A stretch of 33,595 bases of DNA. It comes from Nemertoderma westbladi (Eukaryota > Xenacoelomorpha > Nemertodermatida > Nemertodermatidae). A model generated the notes under the pieces. It ran no database searches and was not told where the DNA came from. It was given only the letters and a program-made list of their open reading frames with translations. Below are positions 1-10,230 of the stretch, in pieces. The position numbers were made by a program, and so were the translations under genes. The stretch covers positions 1-33,595 of the forward strand of contig JAUCBJ010003893.1 in NCBI GenBank assembly GCA_032718475.1, in the 5' to 3' direction. How positions within the stretch are numbered: position 1 is the stretch's first letter; each line of letters begins with the position of its first letter.

Positions 1-516
1 CAACTAATAACATCCAATTATACTGATACAAATTACAAACAGTAAAAGCAGTATGACGGTAGGTTAAGATATAATTAGATTGCATTGAATTAAGATCGAT
101 ATAAAGTGATATGAATCGAGTTGATTTGTTAATAGCGATAATAGCTATGCTTTCTATAATTTAGCCTACTAATGTTCTTACAAAAGGGCAGAAACATTGC
201 GTCATTCCAGCCGATCTTCAGGCAGTATGGAACGACATAAACACTGAGTTTGGGAGCTGCTGTAGGTATCTCTTCAAGGAAAACGCAAATCACCCTGATT
301 GGTTGTTAGACCAAAACAAAGGAACCAGGAGTCCAATGAGAGCTCCCTCCACGTCATCATCCAGCTGGGAGATGTCGTAATCAGAATCCTTCCCTTGACA
401 TAGTGACAATGAAATGCCGCATTGCGGGTTGTGTACCCTGCTACGTCCGCATAAAGCACACATTCAGAAGAATCTATTTTATGTCCGTTAAAAACACTTA
501 TACAGCACCCCGAGGG
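1..516. other. AT-rich non-coding sequence 3' of LINE-A, with a possible LINE tail
   Basis: No gene is recognised here. On the minus strand around 190-250 one frame reads PEDRLE, stop, RNVSALL. This resembles the D-R-x-x-W-R ending of RTE-like LINE ORFs if the stop is a decayed tryptophan codon (TGA for TGG). The true end of LINE-A may therefore have been separated from its ORF by an insertion or rearrangement in about 270-500. This is a weak inference from a short motif. The sequence at 1-180 is plain AT-rich DNA. Confidence 0.3.
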
Positions 517-3500
517 CTAGGGGATCCAATTATATCTGTAAACGCTTTTACAGCAGGTTTCAGAGTATTTCAGCGTATGGGGGAAAAACTGGATCGCGGG
601 GCGAAGGACCAGTTGCATCCCACAGAAGCTTTTACAGCCAGTGTCCTTTAAGATGCGTCTCAAGAAAGTCATGGGCTGTCCACCATGCTTATTCACTCCA
701 TGAGGCTGCCAAAGTACAAGATAATGCACTGGCTGGTCCTCACGGCGAAAGCAATGTCCTGCAAAGCGGAGGCGATTTTGTTCTAGTGTCAAGCTTGGGG
801 GAACCAATGAGACACCTCCAATGTTATATAGTGTCTGGTTGGAGATGTGTGCATTGTACTTGACACAATGTACCCTTCGTAGCATTCTTGTGAATGTGCC
901 ATCCAGAGATTTGGTGTCCTCAGCAGTTAGAGCCCAGCATGGACTCCCGTAGAGGAGTACTGGAACTACTGCTGCTCTAAATAATCGGACCTTAAGTTTC
1001 CGATTAATTCTAGGTGACTTCCAAATCCTGGAAAGCCTATTCAAGGCTGCCCATGCCTTTCCCTTACGTATTCGAAGGTCCTCACCTGACTTCCGGATCC
1101 ATGATCCCAGGTAACAAAAGTCGTCCACATGCTCAAGCATACCATCCTTTGAGCTTATGCTCATCCGATCAGAGACTTGCTGAGGACTTTCAAAGTTAAC
1201 TGTCAGAATTTTGGTCTTTCTGGAGTTAATAAAAAGACCAACACTAGAAGCAGCATGTTCTAATGAGCTGAGGAGCCGCTGGGCTCCCTCTAATGATGCT
1301 GAGAGTACTCCTAAGTCATCAGCAAAGTCTAGATCAGTTAGGTACTTGGCAGGATTTCCTCGACTTCTGGAGCCAGTAGGTGGAGTTATCATCACACCAT
1401 CATCATTATGATGATCTAAGGACATGCGTAGAACATAGTCAACCACAATAATGAACAAGAATGGTGCAAGTGTGTCTCCTTGGAGGACGCCCCATAACAC
1501 TTCAAATGGTTCTGAGTCACCGTCAACAGTAGACACAAATGTTGTCGAACCATCGTATACTGATCTGATTGCTGCAATAATTTCATCAGGAATCCCATAT
1601 AATGAAAGTATGCTGAACATACGTGAGCGAGAGACTGAATCAAAGGCCTTGAAGAAGTCAACAAAGATAACAGCCAGATGCCTGTCTTTCTTTTTTGATA
1701 ACTCTTCAATTATCCTTCTAAGTGCCAAAATGGGCTCCATGGTCCCACGACCTTTACGGAACCCATTCTGATTTCCACGTAGCAGTCTCTCAATGGGATC
1801 CCTGATGCGATTTAATAGAATTCTATTGTATAGTTTTGCAGCAATCGAGATCAATGAGATTCCCCGAAAAGAACCATAGAGTGTTAGGTTGCCCTTCTTG
1901 GGAACTGGCACCAACTTATTTGTTTTCATTTCTTGTGGGACTCTTGTTGTACGGTACATGTCTACTATGATGGGATAGATGAGCTTTAAACACTCAGGTA
2001 TTTTAAAGACCTCAGGGGGAACACCATCTACTCCACTGGCACGATTGGTCTTAATGCTCTTTGCAGCAGCCTTCACTTCTGCAAAGGAGATATCGCCAAT
2101 GGGAATATCTGGGAGTACAGACTCAGACACTTTTACTTCTATAAAGTTATCAGGCAATACCCTGTCATTATTGAGGAGCTTTTCAAAGTGGGCTTTCCAA
2201 CCATTGAGGCGATCGGCTGGTGATTCAGCCTTAACCTTGGTGGTTGGTTGGCTTTTCCGCCCAGTAAGCAGATTGATCGATTTCCATGCCTGGGATGATT
2301 GCCTGCTGTCGTCAGCATCATTGATGGCATCAACCTGTTGGTTTATTAGCTCCTGTAGATTAACAGAGTACTGCCTGTTCGGGGACCTAGATGCAGCTTT
2401 AACTGCATTCTTGGCCGCTGTAGTCTGTTTGAGTCGGGACTCTTTCTGCGCCTTATGAAGGTCATTTCGGCACTTCTGAATTTTGTTGTCAGTCCAGGGG
2501 GCCCTTTTCCTGTTTCGAGGGTATACAGGAACTGTTTCTGCAGCTGCTAACTTAACTGCTTCTGTAAAGGCAGTATAGCCCTCACAGTGATCTGCCGCCT
2601 CAGAGGCAAGAGCCTCATACCTGTTGCTCAGCTGTAGTGTGAAGCTGGATCTCACACTTGGCTGTTGCAACAGAGAGGACCAGTCATGCCGTGGCAAGGC
2701 AGATTTCGTTGTTCTGCTAGCACGCAGACTAAGTCTTACCTTGGCCACAATAAGGCGGTGATCACTGGAGAAGGGTCGAAGTGTAAATGCATTACAGTCT
2801 TGTATAGAGCTCCTGTATTTCCTACGAAACAGAATATGGTCTATCTGGGACTTGTGACCACTGGGTCCACTTTGAGTCCATAGCTTTCCAGTTCGCTTCT
2901 TGAACTGGGTTCCAGCCGAAAACAATCCATTTCCAGAGATAAAATCCTGAAGATGGACAGAATTTCGGTTAACACTATTGCTATAGACCCAGGGCGATGT
3001 AGGTGATTGATGCAGACTTGCATTAAAGTCTCCCAGGTATGTTAAGAATGCATGCTGATCCACTCCATCAGTTGCTGCTTGTAGATTGTGGTAGAAATTT
3101 TCCACCTCCTCTACAGGGGCAACACTAGTTGGAGAGTAGCACACAATCAGAACCACCTTAGGAAACTTCTTAGCCAGTCTTCCAGAACATGAGAAGTGGC
3201 AACGGATGATGCGGTTAGAGATTTGGTCTATTTTGTCCAATGCTGCATGTGCAGTTGGATTCATCAATAGACCAATTCCACCATTGCCACTATCATCTGC
3301 TGACGCGAGGGCGAGTCGCCAACCGCCCCCCATGTCCTTAATCAGAACCTCATCAGTCTGTCCAGTCTGCATTCGGTGCTCTTGAACACCCACTGCGCTA
3401 AGAGAAAGCTTATCTGCCAAGGCAGTCAGCTCACCTTGTCGCATTGGGGACCCGAGTGTTAGGGTGTTTACTGAGGCTAGTCTAGTGACTTGCCTCAGAT

Positions 3501-3843
3501 TCACCAATGGCTTTGTTGGTCGGGGTGGAACATGAGAGTAGCCTCCAACTCCAGAATCCCTCTCCCCATCACAATCTGGCCTCCCTGGTGACCCAGGGTT
3601 TGGGCCAGAAAGGTCATCAGGAAAGGGACTCAAAGAATTGTTGGCTGCTCTCTCTCCAGTAGGGGGTGAGACAGGCAGCCGGTCAGGAGTTAACTGACGC
3701 CTGTGAGGCCGATTGTGTCCGGTAATTCCACTGGCCTCTAGTGGCCGGACCTCCGCATTGCTAATGTAATCCATAGTGGGGGTTGGGGGGTGCTTTTTTG
3801 CCGAGTCAGCTCTCGGGGCAAATACCACACCCTGGTTTGCCAT
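517..3843 (-). CDS. LINE-A ORF: endonuclease / reverse transcriptase polyprotein
   Basis: Encodes a protein of about 1108 residues from the ATG at 3843; the frame stays open to 3864 but begins there only with TTG. The N-terminal 115 residues are proline-rich and low in complexity. The endonuclease/exonuclease/phosphatase domain follows (about 120-375), with candidate catalytic residues N126, E155 (QEHR), Y236 (CYSPT), D272 and N274 (GDFNA) and the SSDH motif near 361. The reverse transcriptase (about 600-870) has VDFFKAFDS (D729), GVLQGD and FADD (840-843). The region after the thumb ends with RLRFAGHCFRREDQPVH, typical of this LINE group. No stop or frameshift breaks the frame. The final 35 or so residues after KDTGCKS do not resemble the usual D-R-x-x-W ending, so the C-terminus may be shifted out of frame or replaced. 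The product would nick genomic DNA and copy the element RNA at the nick. Confidence 0.88.
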   Translation of the reverse strand: MANQGVVFAPRADSAKKHPPTPTMDYISNAEVRPLEASGITGHNRPHRRQLTPDRLPVSPPTGERAANNSLSPFPDDLSGPNPGSPGRPDCDGERDSGVGGYSHVPPRPTKPLVNLRQVTRLASVNTLTLGSPMRQGELTALADKLSLSAVGVQEHRMQTGQTDEVLIKDMGGGWRLALASADDSGNGGIGLLMNPTAHAALDKIDQISNRIIRCHFSCSGRLAKKFPKVVLIVCYSPTSVAPVEEVENFYHNLQAATDGVDQHAFLTYLGDFNASLHQSPTSPWVYSNSVNRNSVHLQDFISGNGLFSAGTQFKKRTGKLWTQSGPSGHKSQIDHILFRRKYRSSIQDCNAFTLRPFSSDHRLIVAKVRLSLRASRTTKSALPRHDWSSLLQQPSVRSSFTLQLSNRYEALASEAADHCEGYTAFTEAVKLAAAETVPVYPRNRKRAPWTDNKIQKCRNDLHKAQKESRLKQTTAAKNAVKAASRSPNRQYSVNLQELINQQVDAINDADDSRQSSQAWKSINLLTGRKSQPTTKVKAESPADRLNGWKAHFEKLLNNDRVLPDNFIEVKVSESVLPDIPIGDISFAEVKAAAKSIKTNRASGVDGVPPEVFKIPECLKLIYPIIVDMYRTTRVPQEMKTNKLVPVPKKGNLTLYGSFRGISLISIAAKLYNRILLNRIRDPIERLLRGNQNGFRKGRGTMEPILALRRIIEELSKKKDRHLAVIFVDFFKAFDSVSRSRMFSILSLYGIPDEIIAAIRSVYDGSTTFVSTVDGDSEPFEVLWGVLQGDTLAPFLFIIVVDYVLRMSLDHHNDDGVMITPPTGSRSRGNPAKYLTDLDFADDLGVLSASLEGAQRLLSSLEHAASSVGLFINSRKTKILTVNFESPQQVSDRMSISSKDGMLEHVDDFCYLGSWIRKSGEDLRIRKGKAWAALNRLSRIWKSPRINRKLKVRLFRAAVVPVLLYGSPCWALTAEDTKSLDGTFTRMLRRVHCVKYNAHISNQTLYNIGGVSLVPPSLTLEQNRLRFAGHCFRREDQPVHYLVLWQPHGVNKHGGQPMTFLRRILKDTGCKSFCGMQLVLRPAIQFFPHTLKYSETCCKSVYRYNWIP

Positions 3844-4250
3844 TCCACAGGGTGGGTGTCGCAATGGAGTCAGATATGAGGCCCATCACCCATATCTACT
3901 CTGGCGTACATGACCCACCATTGGCTGTTGCAGCTCATCTGCTGGGTCATGCCCTGTACCCTTGCTGCCAGGTGCAGGTCGCAGTGAAGTGCCCTCAGAG
4001 TGGACATGAGAACACTCTACTCCTAACCAGCCATTGGTAGATCACCATCTGCCTGGTCAGGCCATATACCCCTGCAGCCAAGTATATGGGTCCTTAATCC
4101 AGGACCAAGGGCGTCCTTATCCCAGAACGAAGGGGGTCCTAGTTACAGGACCAGATTTGCCCTAGTAAGAGGGTCTATGCAGCTACAGGTGGCACCTCCT
4201 TTATGCTGCATGGAGGTGGCAAGTTTTCTTGATCAATGACCTAGAATACC
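3844..4250 (-). other. LINE-A 5' leader (untranslated)
   Basis: Upstream of the LINE-A ATG, this stretch is less AT-rich than its surroundings and has no long ORF on the minus strand. It contains degenerate internal repetition around the word GGACC at about 4090-4165. It is read as the 5' untranslated region, which in many LINEs also holds the internal promoter. No promoter motif is identified, and the outer boundary is an estimate. Confidence 0.5.
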
Positions 4251-4409
4251 TGACCTGACCGCAATCTACTGTATCTCCATCTATCTCCATCTACTGTAGC
4301 AGGAGACTGTTGAACTGTTGGTGTCAAATGTCACTAAATAATGTCAGGTTTTGGACATATTTATGCCTACAAATTTTCAATTCGACAGCTTTAAATCTGA
4401 CAAACTTAT

Positions 4410-4525
4410 TTGAATGTTACGTTAATGAAATCGTTACGTCAACAACTATTTGCCATTATTGACATACTCATTAACAGTGTCAGTTCGCCAAGGCTCCGCC
4501 AACTTCGTGGCTCGCTCCACACACC
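4410..4525 (-). repeat. Dispersed repeat with GAGCCACGAAGTTGGCGGAG core, minus-strand copy
   Basis: The reverse complement of 4488-4515 reads GAGCCACGAAGTTGGCGGAG followed by CCTTGGC. It matches a plus-strand copy at 16669-16700. The similarity resumes downstream at a shared AATGGCAAATAGTT (about 4445-4460 here, 16733-16746 there). Two copies in opposite orientation with matching internal spacing indicate an interspersed repeat family, otherwise unidentified. Confidence 0.6.
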
Positions 4526-4629
4526 TTTCAACAATATTGATTTTCCTTTATGTACTAAATTTACTCTCACTTTGTTGTATGCTCCCCAAATCCCAGTTAT
4601 GGGTTTTGCCCCCTCAGATTTGGCCTCTG

Positions 4630-4649
4630 CCCCCCCCCCCCCCCCCCCC
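4630..4649. repeat. Homopolymer C20
   Basis: An uninterrupted run of 20 C lies 30 bp from the 3' junction of the truncated LINE-B copy. Its exact length may be unreliable because of sequencing limits. Confidence 0.9.
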
Positions 4650-4678
4650 AGATATTATGATCACCATACGGGCCTGGT

Positions 4679-5585
4679 ATTACTACTAGGTCGAGCGAAC
4701 TCGGACAGTGGAAATGACATCATTCCAGGCTTCCCGATTCTCCATAGTTGTCGCAATTTCGTTTCTCCCAAGTTCAGTATCCCTTTCAAGTTGATCTATA
4801 TATGTCATGGCCGGTCGTCCACGACTGCGCTTTCCATGAGTTGGTTGCCAGTGTAGATCTGGTATGACCTCGTCTTTACTTCGCCAGCAGTGTCCACTGA
4901 ATCTTAATCTGCGTTCACGGAGGATGGTTGATACAGGTGGTATTGTACCATAAAGCTCGGCATTTGTCATGTGTTGTCTCCAGCTGATGTTTAGGGCTGC
5001 CCTTAGTAGTCTTGTGTAGCAACCAAGTGATTGTTCAAGTGATTTAGTCAGTGTCCAGGTCTCACCCCCGTATAAAAATATACTTTCCACTGTGGCTCGA
5101 AAGAACTTAGTCTTCAGGTGCCTGGAGAGATCTGATTTCCAGATGGTATCCATTTTGGATAGAGCTTCCCAAGCCTTTGCTTTCCTAACTTCTATGTCCT
5201 TTTTGCTACTCTCTATCCATGATCCAAGGTACTGGAAGTCATCGACCTTCCTTAGTTGATTATTATCAATGGTTGTCAAGTTTCCATCAACATTAAAAGT
5301 TATGAATTCGGACTTGGTAGCAATTATATGCAATCCAACCTTCTTAGCAGCCCTCTCGACTTTACTTAGTAGAAGCTGTGCATCTGCTAGGGTATTAGAG
5401 AGCAGGGCGATGTCATCCGCAAAGTCGGTGTCTGTGACTGTAGTTGCCGGATATCTACTACTTCTGCGTTCTTGAAGTGTGAATCCCAGATCTTCCCCCT
5501 TTGTGGCCGTCCTCATTGCGTAATCCAGCACAATTACAAATAGTAATGGTGCTAATGTGTCACCTTGAGGTACGCCAGCCAGGAT
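4679..5585 (-). mobile_element. LINE-B, 5'-truncated copy
   Basis: A second copy of the LINE-B element found intact at 12301-15405. Nucleotide similarity starts abruptly at 5585, inside the reverse transcriptase gene just before the GV-QGD motif, and runs to the 3' end, where the stop codon merges into a short TAGTAGTAA tail. 5' truncation is the normal result of incomplete target-primed reverse transcription. No clear target-site duplication was found. Confidence 0.93.
4686..5585 (-). pseudogene. LINE-B reverse transcriptase fragment (C-terminal 300 residues)
   Basis: Reads in one frame from ILAGVPQGD to the stop, corresponding to about residues 711-1011 of the intact LINE-B protein. FADD is present, but the endonuclease and the N-terminal half of the reverse transcriptase are missing, so it cannot act alone. 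Compared with the intact copy there are about 14 substitutions over about 280 residues and two small in-frame losses (EQRIDGCY to EQSLGCY, PDLLLWQP to PDLHWQP). No stop or frameshift has accumulated, so the insertion is probably fairly young. The frame is open at its 5' end only because of truncation; no ATG belongs to it there. Confidence 0.9.
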
Positions 5586-7397
5586 ATCACTGTGGTTTTG
5601 TTATTTCATTAACTTTTATTTATAAGTTTTTATAGATATTCTATTTAATAGCATGATAGGGTACAACATTGACTATTATTATTGACTTACAATTACTATT
5701 AATGTTTTAAATATTTTAAAAAACTTTTTAACATTTTAAGACTTTAATTTTAAATTTTGCGTTAGTTTTGGTGCATTATGAATTTCCGATATAATTTTTA
5801 ACCAAGCTCAATTTCCACCAGTCTGCCTCTTTACACAGCTAATATCTATATTAAAATAGTCATAAGTACAGTATCATAACGGTATCGGTTTTGTATTTAT
5901 CTTTTTAGGCTTTGAATTGTTTTTTTAGTTAAATTTTATTAATATTGTGTTTAATAATATACCACTGAAGACGCGCGGGAAACGTGTAATAGCTGGTAAA
6001 CTAACAATATTTTATATAAGCCGTGGCTCGAGACCCTTACTCGTCATATATAGTTATAATTTGAGTATGTTTACGCCACGAAAAGCATTGTTCCATTACT
6101 TTAACTCGCTTGTTATTTCTTCCACGTCCGCTTCTTGTTTTTCACTGAATATTTCGAGGACAATACAAAGTACTTCTGCACAGTACATAGGCTACATACT
6201 GTGTAATGCATATATTTTCAAATGTACTAGCAGTGTATTTCGCAGAAACCAAGTTGCATTAATTATTACTTAAAACACGAGAAGACGACCAAGGCCTATT
6301 CAATTAACATAAAAATCTAGAGGAAACATTGCTTTGAAAAGACACCGGGACGTCAGGGCACCAGGAAGACATGGGTAATGCATAAAAGTAAAGACAAAGA
6401 CACAATATTTCCATTACACATAAATTTGAGTAGATAGTGTTTTGTTCATTAGCCACCAAGAAGGTAACATAATCCAACTCTGTTATAACAAACATGTTTT
6501 TATAGAAATGTCAGTTAAAAACTCTATGGTACAGTAGTAATATTCCATTATAATTTACTGTACACCACCACATAATAAAAAGGAATTATGGTGAATTCGA
6601 TAACAAGACCTGTTGCGCATTTCCAAATAAGTTTAGATACGTAAGTTTAGATTGGTGAAATTTTCATAAATGTTGCTGTGATTTTAATAGCCTAAAAGAA
6701 ACTACATGCGAGCTCAGTAGTGTGGTCGATTACACGAACTTTTATTTACACCGCATGATAAATACCAAGTTTTAAAATTGTAGATCTTCATAGGGTATTT
6801 TTGAATCTAAATAAGTTATCCAAAATAACGCACACATCTCGAGAATATTCATTCAATCAATCAATGAATAAGATTTAAATAGGTGGCAATATTAATAGGG
6901 CCTCCCCATTCAAAACTTCTATAAAATTGGTAAATAATTAAACATGACCACTTTCAGCCAAATAAGGGAATTTAATCACATCTTTTTTTCCTACCGATGT
7001 TATGAGAGAAACCGTTTATCGTCCAAATGATTCCATCGAGGTAACAAAAGAAGCGGTTTAGTGTATTCCCGATGTGAATCTATGTGATACAGTGATCTAC
7101 TTGTTGGATTATGTTGATGACGTCAGTTTTGGTAGACATTCGGATACTGTTGATACTGAGTGTCGAGGAATGGGTTAACGATAAACTCGCTAACAGTTTG
7201 GGACGCATTGTCTCCGAAGCAAAAAGGACATCTAGTGGGGGAATTCCGACCTCAGCAGCTGAGGAAGAATAATATAATAAATTAGCTAAAAAGGTTCCGA
7301 GTTTAAATATCATCGTCACTTCTAAATGGTTGCTCCTTTCGAACTGGATTTGTGCCCCCGCTATTATAACATTCTGACTAGATCCTACCATTTAGGA
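5586..7397. other. AT-rich non-coding sequence
   Basis: About 1.8 kb without a recognisable gene. A minus-strand open frame of about 100 codons at 7080-7391 and a plus-strand frame of about 108 codons at 5947-6273 match nothing I recognise and lack any supporting signal. The region could be intronic for the CELF-like gene; this is an inference from its position. Confidence 0.6.
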
Positions 7398-7446
7398 GGG
7401 GGGGGGGGGGGGGGGGGAGGGGGGGGGAGATTTTCCTACCATTTAA
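7383..7446. repeat. G-tract (G20, A, GG, then G7) between two copies of TCCTACCATTTA
   Basis: A run of 20 G at 7398-7417 and a run of nine G at 7419-7427 are separated by a single A. The 12-bp word TCCTACCATTTA occurs immediately before (7383) and again just after (7434). The arrangement looks like a local tandem duplication in which the G-rich part expanded. The tract could form G-quadruplexes. Confidence 0.85.
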
Positions 7447-7929
7447 GGGGGATTACGAATCTCTCTAAATCTAAAAACGATTCATCAATTTTATAGGTCT
7501 TCTATTTTTTGACACAATTTCAATTTAGCGATACATTTTGTATTATTTTTTTTTGTGAAATTTAACTTCAAAACCGTAACTACATACAATAAATTGTTTA
7601 ACAACTGGTCTGAAAAAACAAACTTACAAACCAAAACATCGCATCGTGTAAAATTTTTCTCTTTTATTTTTACAAATTACCACTTTATTTCACGCCGGCA
7701 TCATATAAAAAGATCCTAAAATTAAATAAGAGTACTTAATTTAATTGAATATGTTGTTTCATTTTACTTATATATGTTATGTGGCCGATATCGTCACATC
7801 TTATCTACGGCGTATAGCAATGTCCATATGCTGCATACCGGTACAGTTTAAAATCATAGGTTCCTGAATCCATGATATTAAAAAGACTACAAATTCCTAA
7901 AATTGCCTATGAAGCGCACATAAGTAATG

Positions 7930-8150
7930 TTTTGTTATACAACTATGGCACTATCTCATTGCCAAGACCCTGCATCACCCTGCAGATATGCCGCCTGAAG
8001 CTTGCTAGGCACTGTTTTCGCCGGTAGGATCAACCTGTACACAACCTTGTGCTGTGACACTCTGCTGCTGAGAATAGGCGTGGTTAACAACCAATGACTT
8101 TCCTCAAATCCTGATAAAGGATACCGGACTTGATAATACTGTACACTAGG
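7930..8150 (+). pseudogene. Decayed LINE-A-like fragment (3' end of the reverse transcriptase ORF)
   Basis: Between 7942 and 8053 one plus-strand frame reads ...RLKLARHCFRR, stop, DQPVHNLVL, stop. This parallels RLRFAGHCFRREDQPVHYLVL in the LINE-A protein of this window. After a frame change it continues as RRG, stop, QPMTFLK (about 8075-8105), and after another as LIKDTG (about 8113-8130), parallel to GGQPMTFL and ILKDTG in LINE-A. At least three stops and two frameshifts show that it is an old non-functional relic. Only the C-terminal part of the ORF can be recognised, consistent with 5' truncation. Confidence 0.8.
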
Positions 8151-9860
8151 GATTAACTGGAAAGTGTATGGCTGACATCATCATCGGAGTTAATCTTTCA
8201 CAGTAAACGCGACCGATGCGACCTCTCTGTATCCCAATAGAATGACTGCTCACCGTCACCATGCATATCTTCAACATTTAAACAGTAAACCCTTCCTCCG
8301 TTTCATAAGTACCATACTTTAGTACCAATTTATGGAACATTCATGGATAATGAATGGGAATGCCTAGCTAGAAGTAGGCTGCAGCATATTATAAAGTTTG
8401 CACAAACAGTGCTGCTAGGTTTCGTACCAGTGCCAGGCAGTGCCTCCCATTATTGAAATCCTTCTCTCGTTTTGTTATTTATGATCGGTTGAAGCTAAAT
8501 CTTGAGAGTAATGTACAAAAACACTGAATCTGTATTTGTGTGGACGGAAATCGGTCTGTAGTTCTCCGGTGGTCTGTCGCTAGAGGGAGAAATGTCGTAT
8601 GTACTAGACTAAATGCTGCGTCTTTGTGAGGAAATAGATCGGCCCACCACGCAGTTCTCGAGTTTGCCGCTAGAGGCCAATGTGTCTGAAAGAGAAACTT
8701 TCCAGTTTTCTTTTTTATTTCAACTCGTTTAAAGAATATTTCGGTTTCTAAAGCCTAAAATTATTAATACACTTAATTTATATTATTTATACTACAGTAG
8801 ATTGGCTTGTTTTCGTAGTAAAAATTTATTGTGGTTGATAAAGTGTTCAATATCTCTAATATTTGACTTGGTTTAAATCAAGCAAAGTTGGCCATCTTCC
8901 AAGAATCTTGTCAACATATTCTTAATGGAATTCACAATAGCTTTACCAAATTTCCATTCCATCTCCGGGTAAAATTCAACTTGTTCCAATAAGTCACCCA
9001 TTAGTAAATCGGAATAAGTTAGTGCTAAAATAGTTCAAATATCAGTGCAAGCATTGTATCGTTGTTGTTAATGATATGTAATTTTCAAAAAACGTCTCAA
9101 AAAAAGTGCCAAAAGTAGGGTTAAAAAATGGTGCTATAACTCGAAAAGTACCCAATATTTTTGAAAACGGTTTTCACTACTAGGAAGACAATAGATTTTT
9201 AGGAAAAGTCATAAAATTTCAGATTCCCAACTGCGTTAGTTTCAGAATTATAATAAAAAAACCACGGGATGGGTCATATAGACCCCCCCCCCCCCCGGGT
9301 TTAATAGGGTTAAGTACTGTAGGGTGTAGGCCTACTAATTCCAATCCCTTCATTACAAAGTCTTTCGTAATACGCTTCTTTAGGCAATCCGGGTGTTTTG
9401 TTTATCTATCCAGTAAGAAATTGCTTTCTCACTTTTTACATCAACTGGTCAACAGTTATGAGATCAACCGCCTCTATCTCATTGAAAACTTCCTTCCATA
9501 TAATATTTAGTATAGGAATTCACAGGGTACATCCTTTATATTCAAATACAATTTATAGAATATATTATTATATAGAACACATATATTTTTGTTTCTATGC
9601 GAGTTTTGTTGGTTTTATGTGTAGTTTATAGGTTAACATGTGTCCTGTACACTGTACTGTACAGTGCACAGATTAGTGTAGCTCTGCCTATTTCCGGGCT
9701 AAGCAAAATAAAGATAAAAATAAAGAGATATTAAATTATTATATTTATATATCTATTAGTGGAACGGACTTATCAGCTAGAAAATATAAATAGATTTTAT
9801 GATTCTTTTGCATCTCAATCAAAGTTGATTTAAATTCGTGATTAATTTAAATGGCATTAG
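8151..9860. other. Non-coding sequence with a C14 tract and a possible LINE 3' tail
   Basis: No gene is recognised. A run of 14 C followed by GGG lies at 9283-9299. Around 9690-9725 the text CCTATTTCCGGGCTAAGC followed by AATAAAG-type A-rich repeats looks like the 3' end of some LINEs, and a palindrome CACTGTACTGTACAGTG sits just upstream at about 9647-9665. No coding remnant was identified, so this call is weak. The short open frame at 9398-9631 is very AT-rich and unsupported. Confidence 0.4.
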
Positions 9861-10145
9861 AATTCCACCTTGGTGTAGTGATTGCATTGAATTCACATCT
9901 CCCGTAGGTCGTGGGTTCGATCCTCACATGGGCCAGGGTAGTTTTCGTTTCGGCACGAATGCTTTAAAGGGACCAGCCAGGGCCCATCTCTGCCTTGCAT
10001 CCTTAAGTGGTAGCTAAATGAGTACTGGAGTTTCCTCTGGGGAGTAAAGTTCCGGGGGGACCGCACTGGAAATAAGTCGTCAGACTTTGTGCGTAATCCC
10101 TGGCCTAGCGGCTGAAGAAAATTTACTTTACTTTACTTTACTTTA
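9861..10145 (+). mobile_element. tRNA-derived SINE with (TTTAC)n tail
   Basis: The first 75 bp or so are tRNA-like. An A-box-like TGGTGTAGTG lies at 9871, and an exact B-box match GGTTCGATCC at 9914-9923. These form the internal RNA polymerase III promoter. A tRNA-unrelated body of about 200 bp follows, and the element ends in TTTAC repeats at about 10122-10145. This organisation (tRNA head, body, short simple-repeat tail) defines tRNA-derived SINEs. The head does not fold into a good cloverleaf by eye, so it is not a functional tRNA gene. The partner LINE is unknown; the tail differs from the (TAG)n tail of LINE-B. Confidence 0.82.
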
Positions 10146-10230
10146 TCAACTAACCCCAGGAAGCGTAAATTTTTCGTGCAAAGATTCCATCGCTGAGGAG
10201 GCACTATCACAAGATTGGTACGTGAGAAAA

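Larger units (their letters stand above)
517..4250 (-). mobile_element. LINE-A: non-LTR retrotransposon (RTE-like), nearly full length
   Basis: A minus-strand element made of a single long ORF preceded by about 400 bp of untranslated sequence. The ORF carries an apurinic-type endonuclease followed by a reverse transcriptase, the single-ORF plan of RTE-like LINEs. The 5' limit is uncertain: the GC-richer leader gives way to AT-rich DNA near 4250, and I could not find a target-site duplication. The 3' limit is also uncertain because the last coding residues look unlike those of related elements. It belongs to a different family from LINE-B in this window, sharing the domain order and catalytic motifs but diverged over most of its length. 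Confidence 0.85.

Noticed and set aside
1979-2458. Plus-strand frame of about 159 codons inside LINE-A
   Set aside because: It is the antisense shadow of the reverse transcriptase ORF and has no recognisable domain.
5947-6273. Plus-strand frame of about 108 codons
   Set aside because: Composition looks like translated AT-rich DNA and no motif is recognised.
7080-7391. Minus-strand frame of about 103 codons beginning at the G-tract repeat
   Set aside because: No family recognised, no splice or start support, and the length is within chance for a 33-kb window.
9861-9935. Functional tRNA gene
   Set aside because: The B box is perfect but no convincing cloverleaf forms, and the sequence continues into a SINE body and tail.
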